Shown: in pieces, positions 1 to 5,598 of the stretch
Numbering within the stretch: the stretch's first letter is position 1
Layout of the letters: every line of letters starts with the position of its first letter
NCBI GenBank assembly: GCA_002371375.1
Contig: DFIB01000085.1
Location: forward strand, 1-6,518
Source: Mageeibacillus sp. UBA3708
Lineage (GTDB): Bacteria > Bacillota > Clostridia > Saccharofermentanales > Saccharofermentanaceae
DNA length: 6,518 nucleotides
Reading direction: 5' to 3'
Translations under genes and position numbers: made by a program
Notes under the pieces: model-generated
Database searches by the model: none
What the model was told of the DNA's origin: nothing
The model's input: the letters and a program-made list of their open reading frames with translations, nothing else

Positions 1-1451
1 GTGTACTGCATGTTGCAGACATCATGCTTATCAACGGTACGGCGGATCTTCTCAACCTCGCTGTAATGAACAGTCTCGGCAAGTGCGGGAAGGTCATCCC
101 AGTGGAAGCATCCGGGAACTCTTGATTCGCACGTGATGACATTCTTGAGAACGGGAAGTCTCTCAGCCTCGAGCTTACCGGGTTCTGAAGAAGCAAGTTC
201 AGGGCAGATCTCGTTAATTATCTGGAGATAGTCACAGTCCTTGTACTTGTCAATCATAACAAGTGTGCTCGTGTCAGATTGCCTCAGAAGATACTCGATC
301 TCGTGGATCTTATATGCCGTATTTACGGTTACGAGGACACAGCCGATCTTTGTTGCTGCCCAGAATGTCAGGTACCACTGGGGAACATTGGTTGCCCAGA
401 TAGCGATGTGATCGCCTTTCTTGCAGCCCATTGCAAGGAAAGCTCTCGCAAGATTATCAACATCATCCCTGAATTCGGGATATGTTCTCGTGTAGTCGAG
501 CTCGGTATATCTGAATGCGTACTGATTCGGGAAAAGCTCGCATATCTTATCGAGGACATCCGGGAATGTCAGATCGATCAAGGTCTCTTTGGGCCAGGGA
601 TAATAGCCTGTTCCTCTCTTGTCGACCTGAAGCTCAGTCTTCTGCTTAGGCTTATATGTCTCCATGTAGCTTGCGAACTGGGGAACGACGATATTGGCAT
701 CGAGCATGTCACGCGACCATCTGTATACCCACTCCAGCGTTACATATCCCTGATAATTTATTGAATCAAGCGCCGCGAAACACTCTTTGATGGGCATGTC
801 ACCGGAACCCATCATCTTGTAAACCACCTTTCCGTCGCTCATCACGCTGTCCTTAACATGCGTGTACTTTATAAGCTCGCCGAGATTGGCAACAGTATCA
901 GCCGGCTTCTCCCCTGCAAATCTGTAGGGATGATGCATATCCCAGAGGGCTGCAACCTTGCGGCTGCCGATGGCATCGATGACTCTCTTAAGCCTCTTTG
1001 TGTCGCAGTAAACGCCGTTGGTCTCGAGTAACAATGTTACATTGTTCTCTTCTGCAACCGGTACGAGCTTCTTCATTATGCTGATGACAGTATTATCGTC
1101 AACTTCCTTCTCGGGCTGAGGGTTGCGGTCACCAAGTACTCTTATATAGCTTGCACCGACTTTGTTGGCAAGCTTTGCATATGCGGTTATTTCATTTATG
1201 GCCTCTGCCTCATTGGCAGGATCGTTAAGGACGACGCCTGACGACAGGCAAGATATCTCAAGCTTTAGCTTCTTTAGCTTCTCAACTGTAGCATTGATAT
1301 TCTCATCTCTGAACGGCGGAGCCTTAACAGAGAATATGTCCTTGCCAAGACCTCTGATCTCGATCCCGTCAAAACCGAAGTCCTTTGCCATGGAATAGAT
1401 GTCCTGCCATGAGAAATCAGGGCATGCCAGTGTCGAAAAGCTGATCTTCAT
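1..1451 (-). CDS. Fusion protein: xylose isomerase-like TIM barrel + AMP-dependent acyl-CoA synthetase (partial, 3' end outside window)
   Basis: I read 483 codons from ATG at 1449-1451 to the left edge without a stop. Residues 1-265 look like a sugar-phosphate isomerase/epimerase (AP-endonuclease family 2) barrel: the opening is MKISFSTLAC, candidate metal ligands are E143 (LLLETNG), D171 and H174 (WDMHH), H198 (YTHVKDS) and E240 (GYVTLEW), with GSGDMP at 215-220. After a linker at about 265-290 comes the N-terminal half of an ANL-superfamily acyl-CoA synthetase: RTYPEF, then GCKKGDHIAIWATN, IGCVLVTVNTAYK and LLRQSDTSTL. The last residues are DVCNMQY, where family members continue into the TSGTTG adenylate loop; the two leftover bases fit Thr. 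GAGGTGA at 1458-1464 is a good ribosome site. No ATG lies between residues 263 and 341, so separate translation of the synthetase is unlikely (one TTG at 579-581 is possible). Substrates of both halves are unknown; a fatty or other carboxylic acid is likely for the synthetase. Confidence 0.88.
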   Translation of the reverse strand, partial: MKISFSTLACPDFSWQDIYSMAKDFGFDGIEIRGLGKDIFSVKAPPFRDENINATVEKLKKLKLEISCLSSGVVLNDPANEAEAINEITAYAKLANKVGASYIRVLGDRNPQPEKEVDDNTVISIMKKLVPVAEENNVTLLLETNGVYCDTKRLKRVIDAIGSRKVAALWDMHHPYRFAGEKPADTVANLGELIKYTHVKDSVMSDGKVVYKMMGSGDMPIKECFAALDSINYQGYVTLEWVYRWSRDMLDANIVVPQFASYMETYKPKQKTELQVDKRGTGYYPWPKETLIDLTFPDVLDKICELFPNQYAFRYTELDYTRTYPEFRDDVDNLARAFLAMGCKKGDHIAIWATNVPQWYLTFWAATKIGCVLVTVNTAYKIHEIEYLLRQSDTSTLVMIDKYKDCDYLQIINEICPELASSEPGKLEAERLPVLKNVITCESRVPGCFHWDDLPALAETVHYSEVEKIRRTVDKHDVCNMQY

Positions 1452-1487
1452 ATCTCTTCACCTCTTTATTATAAAAAACTGTTAAGA

Positions 1488-1516
1488 ATTTTATCAGATA
1501 AAGTGGTAATTGATAA
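1488..1516 (-). promoter_or_regulatory. Candidate promoter of the TIM barrel/acyl-CoA synthetase gene
   Basis: On the minus strand, TTATCA (1516-1511, 4/6 to the -35 consensus) is separated by 17 bp from TAAAAT (1493-1488, 5/6 to the -10 consensus). The -10 is preceded by TGA, giving an extended -10 element. Transcription would begin near 1481 and give a leader of about 30 nt holding the GAGGTGA ribosome site. Inferred from sequence only. Confidence 0.45.
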
Positions 1517-1521
1517 GGTAT

Positions 1522-1561
1522 TTATTGTCAAATAATTGCATTTTTTCGCCAATTATTGTCA
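1522..1561. repeat. Dyad and direct repeats in the divergent intergenic region (candidate operator)
   Basis: An inverted repeat pairs AATAATTG (1531-1538) with CAATTATT (1550-1557) across an 11-nt spacer. A direct repeat TTATTGTCA occurs at 1522-1530 and 1553-1561, 31 bp apart, close to three helical turns. The block is AT-rich and sits between candidate promoters of the divergent genes starting at 1451 and 1643. It has no T-tract typical of a terminator. A regulator-binding site is plausible, but in AT-rich DNA chance cannot be excluded. Confidence 0.35.
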
Positions 1562-1602
1562 TTACAACGGCTTTAGGTGTCTCATCTTTGGCAGCGATAA
1601 TG

Positions 1603-1608
1603 TATAAT
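1603..1608 (+). promoter_or_regulatory. Candidate -10 element for the membrane glycosyltransferase gene
   Basis: A perfect TATAAT lies 34 bp before the ATG at 1643. No convincing -35 hexamer occurs 16-18 bp upstream (TCTCAT at 17 bp). The promoter is therefore weak, activator-dependent, or this is a chance match in AT-rich DNA. Confidence 0.35.
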
Positions 1609-1642
1609 CTGAGTATTATTATTCCGGATTGAACAACTAAAC

Positions 1643-3301
1643 ATGCTGACAGATCGTAACAAAAAAATACCATACATCATATTCTTTGCGGTATTCGCCG
1701 CGATCGGAATGTTGCTGTTCTGGAAATGCAGTTACGGTTTTCCTGCTGATGAAGCTATGTATATTGTTATCCCTTTCAGATTCATTACCGGTGATATACC
1801 TGTTCTTCATGAATGGAATCCTACGCAGATAAGCTATTTATGGCTTCATTTCCCGATATGGTCATTTCTTAAGATAAACGGAGGTGTCACGGGGATATAT
1901 CTGGCATTCCGCTACCTGTTCACAGTCTGCTGGATGGCGTCATCCCTGTTCCTTTTTATAAGACTGCACAAGATAAGCTTTTCCGGTGCCGCAGCAGCCT
2001 CGCTCATATTGCTGATATATGTTCCCTACGGCGAGATGGCCCTGTATTACAACACCATATGCCTTATGACACTCACGGCCTCATCTGTCATATTCATAAC
2101 TGCAAAAAATCACCTGAGGCTTCAGTATATACTTGCAGGATTCCTGTATGCCATAGCCGTAACATGCTGTCCTTTCCTTGCCGCCGGATACGTTGCCGTT
2201 CTGGTAAATATGCTGTTCCGCAGAAGATCCGAACTCGGCAAGCTCGGATGGGCAACAGCAGGCATTTCCGTATGTGCGGTAATCTTCATTATCTATTACA
2301 CCTGCCGTTCATCTTTGGGAGATGTATTAAGATTTCTTCCATACCTGGCAGGCGACAGAGAGCATCCTATCGTATTTACTGACAAGATCGTTACTTACTT
2401 CACATCTCTGGGATTGTCTTCCGTTGCGGTAATACCCGTGTTATTCATCTTCTCGGTTATATTGATCTACACTGTGGTCAGGAAGGATGAGAGGATGATA
2501 CGCATAGGATTTGCAGCAACATGTGTCCTTATCTTAATTCTGCAGGTAGTATATTTGATCAGCAACTGCTTTATCAATTATTTCATGTTCGCTCCCTGTC
2601 TTCTCGGACTGTACTGTTCGGTCCATAACAGAGATGAGACCACCGGCAAGCTGTTCCGTTCATTCTGGATTCCCGGCCTTCTTTATACTCTATGCATCCA
2701 CTTCTCGTCCAATCTCGGATTCTCTTCCATATCATCTGCGGCTACAGTTATGACTGTGGCATCAGCCGTGATAGCTGCCGGATTCGTCAGGGACAGATTC
2801 GATACAAGGCCCGTAATAATCGCGCTTGTCTCCGTGGCGTTATTACAGTTCTCAATTCAGCTGTATTTCAGAATAACATTCACCTTCGCCGAGACGGATA
2901 TCAAACACATGGATCAGATCATCGACCACGGGTCCGTCAAAGGCCTTCATCTGAGCAGCAACAGAGTATTCTACTATGACCTGATGATGCTTGATACAGA
3001 GGCACTGAGAAGCGATGATATTGACAGAGTACTTATTGTCTCACCTGAACTCTGGATGTATCTTGATACCGGCAAACAGATCGGCTCATACACCTGCTGG
3101 CTTCCGGTAATCGATGAATACACTGTCAAGAACCTTGCGGAATACTACGGGATCTTCCCGGAAATGCGGCCGGATGCTATTTATGTGGAATCGTACTATA
3201 CTGACCTTATTCCAATGATAAAGGAATTAGGCTATGACGGAGATCGCACGATCACCAACGGCTATATTCTCTATCCTTCAGATCGTGATAACGTCAGATA
3301 G
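1643..3301 (+). CDS. Polytopic GT-C-type glycosyltransferase-like membrane protein
   Basis: The 552-aa protein has roughly 11-13 hydrophobic membrane segments over residues 9-410 and a polar C-terminal region (about 413-552), expected outside the membrane. After the first helix (9-27) comes a loop with the acidic pair D36-E37 (GFPADEAMY), then D51 and H56-E57. This placement is typical of the catalytic first extracytoplasmic loop in GT-C enzymes (PMT/ArnT/GT39-like), which use polyprenyl-phosphate sugars. The tail includes VLIVSPELWMYLDTGK (463-478), which I associate with membrane glycosyltransferases of related bacteria. The start is chosen because the first membrane helix begins at residue 9; the ribosome site is poor (only a GGA well upstream of the ATG), so translation may be weak. 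It stands alone between a divergent and a convergent gene. Sugar and acceptor are unknown, and a non-catalytic membrane protein cannot be excluded. Confidence 0.7.
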   Translation: MLTDRNKKIPYIIFFAVFAAIGMLLFWKCSYGFPADEAMYIVIPFRFITGDIPVLHEWNPTQISYLWLHFPIWSFLKINGGVTGIYLAFRYLFTVCWMASSLFLFIRLHKISFSGAAAASLILLIYVPYGEMALYYNTICLMTLTASSVIFITAKNHLRLQYILAGFLYAIAVTCCPFLAAGYVAVLVNMLFRRRSELGKLGWATAGISVCAVIFIIYYTCRSSLGDVLRFLPYLAGDREHPIVFTDKIVTYFTSLGLSSVAVIPVLFIFSVILIYTVVRKDERMIRIGFAATCVLILILQVVYLISNCFINYFMFAPCLLGLYCSVHNRDETTGKLFRSFWIPGLLYTLCIHFSSNLGFSSISSAATVMTVASAVIAAGFVRDRFDTRPVIIALVSVALLQFSIQLYFRITFTFAETDIKHMDQIIDHGSVKGLHLSSNRVFYYDLMMLDTEALRSDDIDRVLIVSPELWMYLDTGKQIGSYTCWLPVIDEYTVKNLAEYYGIFPEMRPDAIYVESYYTDLIPMIKELGYDGDRTITNGYILYPSDRDNVR

Positions 3302-3359
3302 TTATTAGGACAGGCTTTCCGGTTCTTCACAGAATCTACACGAACACACTTATCCCGTA

Positions 3360-3390
3360 AATAAAAAGAGGAACGGTACCGGCCCGTTCC
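3360..3390 (-). terminator. Rho-independent terminator of the minus-strand lipoprotein gene
   Basis: On the minus strand GGAACGG (3390-3384) and CCGTTCC (3376-3370) form a 7-bp stem around a 7-nt loop, followed by TCTTTTTATTT. It begins 28 bases after the stop codon at 3418-3420. In the plus direction the stem is followed by a broken T-run (CCTTCATTTATT), so it may also partly stop transcription of the convergent membrane gene. Confidence 0.8.
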
Positions 3391-3417
3391 CCTTCATTTA
3401 TTCACGATACGTGCAGA

Positions 3418-4203
3418 TTACGGAATGTAATCCAGAGCGATCTTGTAGATAACGCCCTTCTTGAACTCGAATTCGAATTCCTTGGAACCGAGATACTGCT
3501 CAGACTTTTTCTTGTATGTGTAAGTATCTGTGTAGTATCCGTTATCTCCGTCATAGTGCTGTACACCGTCCTCAGGCTTACCTGCTGTTGCCTCAAGCTC
3601 AGCCATGGTGATATCAAGAGGGAAATCAAAACTCAGGTTCGCACCGTTCTGATAACCGGAATCAAGACTCGGCAGATAGATCCTGTATACAGTACAATCC
3701 TTCATGGGCTTCTCTGAATCTGACAGGTTCATGACATATACCTGAGCGCTCCAGAACTTGTCAAGTGTGATACCGAACCCGTTGAATGACTGAGAGTTCT
3801 TCTTGAGCATCTCATCCTTATACTTCAGATCACTCTCATCGAAAGGAACACCGTCATCGATCATCTCCTGAAGTGTAACCTGACCGAGTGTGTACTTCTT
3901 ACCGTTTACAAAGAAGTGCATATCATCGAAATCAACGACCTTGCCGACAAACTCCGCACGCTGTGCAGATGTTGCCGCTGTATCAGCAGTTGTCGACTCA
4001 GTTGTAGCCTCAGTCTTCTCTGTCCTCTCTGTCTTCTCCGTTGATTCTGATGTCTCAGATGTATCAGATGTCTCATCATCTTCTGTCTCTTCTATCTCTT
4101 CATCATCGTCGTCATCAGAACGCTTACTGCTCTTGTTGCAGGCAGCGATAGACAGGACCATACAGAATGCCAGAAGGACAGCAATAATCTTCTTCCTCTT
4201 CAT
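3418..4203 (-). CDS. Predicted lipoprotein with acidic Thr/Ser/Glu-rich linker
   Basis: The 261-aa secreted lipoprotein begins MKRKK, followed by a hydrophobic stretch and lipobox IAAC with Cys22 as the predicted lipidation site. An extremely acidic segment (30-44) and a Thr/Ser/Glu-rich segment (45-75) form a long tether. They lead to a globular domain (about 82-261) with short beta-like stretches: FVGKVVDFDD, HFFVNGKKYTLG, WSAQVYVMNL, and near the end LGSKEFEFEFKKG. I do not recognise the domain; similar small lipoproteins of unknown role are common in Clostridia. The frame stays open up to a TTG at 4276-4278 overlapping the radical SAM stop. I reject that start because the ATG at 4201-4203 gives a perfect lipoprotein signal, has the GGGAG site 8 nt upstream, and lies after a strong promoter. 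It follows the radical SAM gene by 71 bp but seems able to be transcribed alone. Its own terminator follows. Confidence 0.85.
   Translation of the reverse strand: MKRKKIIAVLLAFCMVLSIAACNKSSKRSDDDDDEEIEETEDDETSDTSETSESTEKTERTEKTEATTESTTADTAATSAQRAEFVGKVVDFDDMHFFVNGKKYTLGQVTLQEMIDDGVPFDESDLKYKDEMLKKNSQSFNGFGITLDKFWSAQVYVMNLSDSEKPMKDCTVYRIYLPSLDSGYQNGANLSFDFPLDITMAELEATAGKPEDGVQHYDGDNGYYTDTYTYKKKSEQYLGSKEFEFEFKKGVIYKIALDYIP
3979..4116 (-). repeat. Low-complexity acidic/Ser-Thr-Glu coding tract
   Basis: This encodes residues 30-75 of the lipoprotein. Runs of GAT/GAA codons are followed by imperfect repeats of Glu-Thr-Ser and Thr-Glu-Lys units, visible in DNA as alternating ACATCTGA and ACAGAGA-like blocks. 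It is probably a flexible tether away from the membrane. Such tracts can change length by slippage. The antisense strand reads as a long Ser/Val-rich open frame, which is an artefact of this composition. Confidence 0.7.
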
Positions 4204-4211
4204 TTCTACTT

Positions 4212-4216
4212 CTCCC
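4212..4216 (-). promoter_or_regulatory. Ribosome binding site fixing the lipoprotein start at 4203
   Basis: GGGAG, within AAAGGGAGA, lies 8 nt before the ATG at 4201-4203. The alternative upstream TTG has no comparable site, so this decides the start. Confidence 0.7.
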
Positions 4217-4245
4217 TTTCTTGTATTTGTTGCAAAAGCATGCAT

Positions 4246-4273
4246 ATTATACATCATTTCAAGCAGGTGTAAA
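4246..4273 (-). promoter_or_regulatory. Promoter of the acidic-linker lipoprotein gene
   Basis: TTTACA (4273-4268, 5/6 to consensus) is separated by 16 bp from a perfect TATAAT (4251-4246). Transcription would start near 4239, giving a leader of about 36 nt to the ATG at 4203. The -35 begins two bases after the radical SAM stop codon (4275-4277). The lipoprotein can thus be expressed independently of the upstream cassette, although no terminator separates them. Confidence 0.65.
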
Positions 4274-4274
4274 G

Positions 4275-5342
4275 TCAAATATACTTGTGTTTGAAAGCTC
4301 CCGGATCAATTGCGTAAAGTTCTTCCCCGAGCCTGTCTGATACCTCTATCAGCATCCTCTCATAAGTGCACTGGAGCGGTGAGACACGGTTCTCGTCTCC
4401 CGTGTTCATCCTGTTGGAACATCCGCATGAGTTAGTGCATCTGTTCACCAGATCACATTCCCTGCACGATTCGGGAACAGATGACCTCACGGCTATCTCT
4501 GACACCTTCTTATCATTGACACCTTCATATACATTGCCCAGCAGATAGTCCTTATCCCCGATGAAAGATGTACACGGATAGAGATCACCGGCCGGTGTCA
4601 CCGGCATTTGCCTGACGCCAAGGTGGCACTTGTGGGCGGGATTCCTGCCGCTGATGCACTCTGAGATCTTGGAATCTATCGGGGATACCCTGAACATATC
4701 TCCCTGAACAAAAAGCTCTTTGATATACGCGGAAGTATTATTAAGTTCTTCCCTGAGCAGTTCCAGATCGCCATCGGTCCAGTGAACCTTGCGTCCGTAT
4801 GCTATGACTATGGAGACACGCCTGAATCCGATATCGTGAAGATACTTTACGGACCCGGAATAATACGGCACTGCCTGAGGTGCTATCGTAGCCATTGCTA
4901 TCGAATCCGGCATATGTCTGAGAAGCAATTCCGCCTTCTCCCTGACAATACCGGAAGTCGGGCTTCTTCCCTTATCAGCAAATCTTCTGCACACATCCTG
5001 AGCCTTGCCGTCGAATGAAAGCCCGATCACCATCTTTGCTTTCTGTGCCCTCAGAAGGAATTCCTCATCGAGGAGCGACCCGTTAGTCGTCATCTTACAG
5101 TCAAAAAGTATACCCGTGTCAGCAGACTTCGCCTCACAATAATCCAGAGCCTTATATATAAGTTCCTTCCTGAGAAGCGGCTCACCTCCGAAGAAACAAA
5201 GACCTGCCCTCCTCCCTCTTGAGAAGGCGAGATCGCAAGCCTTATAAAGTACCTCTTCAGACATGTCCCGGGGGCATTTCTCCCGTATGCAGTAACTGCA
5301 ATCCATATTGCAGTTGTCAGTCAAATGAAGTGTCAGATTCAT
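4275..5342 (-). CDS. Radical SAM/SPASM domain enzyme, probable peptide or protein maturase
   Basis: The 355-aa cytoplasmic enzyme opens with TLHLTDNCNMDCSYC: C11, C15 and C18 form the CxxxCxxC site that binds the SAM-cleaving [4Fe-4S] cluster. GGEP at 52-55 and SFDG at 109-112 are further radical SAM landmarks. The C-terminal SPASM domain is complete: C239-x12-G-x4-C257, then C293-x2-C296-x5-C302-x3-C306, and C325, the seven-cysteine pattern for two auxiliary clusters. Enzymes with this layout modify ribosomal peptides (thioether, C-C or epimerised residues) or mature proteins such as sulfatases. There is no room for an N-terminal RRE peptide-binding domain. The ATG at 5342-5340 overlaps by one base (TAATG) the stop of the 68-aa peptide gene and has only a weak GGA-type ribosome site, so translational coupling is likely and the small peptide is the natural substrate candidate. 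The actual reaction is unknown. Confidence 0.9.
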   Translation of the reverse strand: MNLTLHLTDNCNMDCSYCIREKCPRDMSEEVLYKACDLAFSRGRRAGLCFFGGEPLLRKELIYKALDYCEAKSADTGILFDCKMTTNGSLLDEEFLLRAQKAKMVIGLSFDGKAQDVCRRFADKGRSPTSGIVREKAELLLRHMPDSIAMATIAPQAVPYYSGSVKYLHDIGFRRVSIVIAYGRKVHWTDGDLELLREELNNTSAYIKELFVQGDMFRVSPIDSKISECISGRNPAHKCHLGVRQMPVTPAGDLYPCTSFIGDKDYLLGNVYEGVNDKKVSEIAVRSSVPESCRECDLVNRCTNSCGCSNRMNTGDENRVSPLQCTYERMLIEVSDRLGEELYAIDPGAFKHKYI

Positions 5343-5548
5343 TAGCCGGGATCCACTACAGCAACATCGCCGTCAAGTTCAACGATATCCTCTGTACCGG
5401 ATGTCTCAGACGTCTCGATGCAGGTCGCTTCACCTTCAAGATCTGCCGGCGTGTCTGTACAAGCCGTGAGCGATGCCGTCATCATTACTGCTGCAAGGCC
5501 GACGGCATACAGCGGTTTTCTGTAATTCTTCTCGGGTTTGATCTTCAT
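5342..5548 (-). CDS. 68-aa lipoprotein-like small peptide, candidate radical SAM substrate
   Basis: The basic N-terminus (MKIKPEKNYRK) is followed by a hydrophobic stretch and lipobox LTAC with Cys30, so export and lipidation by Lgt/LspA are predicted. The mature part would be only 39 residues: acidic, with one further Cys (C43), no aromatic residue, and a Val/Asp/Gly-rich tail (VELDGDVAVVDPG). GGAGG at 5557-5561 lies 8 nt before the ATG. The gene ends in TAATG, so it is coupled to the radical SAM gene. It follows the cystatin-like lipoprotein by 50 bp in the same orientation. The size and coupling fit a RiPP-type precursor in which the signal region may double as a leader. A plain small lipoprotein unrelated to the enzyme is the main alternative. 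I do not recognise a named family. Confidence 0.75.
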   Translation of the reverse strand: MKIKPEKNYRKPLYAVGLAAVMMTASLTACTDTPADLEGEATCIETSETSGTEDIVELDGDVAVVDPG

Positions 5549-5568
5549 TTCATTTACCTCCGGAATGT

Positions 5569-5577
5569 TTTATACCA
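5569..5577 (-). promoter_or_regulatory. Weak candidate internal extended -10 before the small peptide gene
   Basis: TGGTATAAA on the minus strand resembles an extended -10 element (TGnTATAAT), but I see no good -35. Transcription from here would start next to the GGAGG site at 5557-5561, leaving a leader of only about 14 nt. Chance is a realistic alternative. Confidence 0.2.
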
Positions 5578-5598
5578 TTAATACAACCGGGAATGCGG

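Noticed and set aside
579..581. TTG as an internal start for a separate acyl-CoA synthetase
   Set aside because: The frame is continuous with the barrel and only a weak AGAGA-like sequence precedes it, so a fusion protein is the simpler reading.
279..764. 161-codon open frame on the plus strand
   Set aside because: It lies codon-for-codon antisense to the fusion gene, whose minus-strand product shows clear barrel and AMP-binding motifs. It has no ribosome site and no recognisable domain.
4204..4278. Extended start (TTG at 4276-4278) for the acidic-linker lipoprotein
   Set aside because: It would add 25 residues before a perfect lipoprotein signal and lies over the promoter. GGGAG at 4212-4216 fits the ATG at 4203.
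3890..4294. 134-codon Ser/Val-rich open frame on the plus strand
   Set aside because: It is the antisense of the acidic low-complexity tract; codon composition there avoids stops on both strands. The minus-strand protein has a clear signal peptide and ribosome site.
5551..5553. Second ATG just upstream of the small peptide start
   Set aside because: It is out of frame (ATG AAA TGA) and only 3 nt from the GGAGG, which fits the ATG at 5548 better.
5219..5581. 120-codon Cys-rich open frame on the plus strand
   Set aside because: It is antisense to both the radical SAM N-terminus and the small peptide gene. The Cys-rich look comes from reverse-complemented codons, with no supporting start signal.
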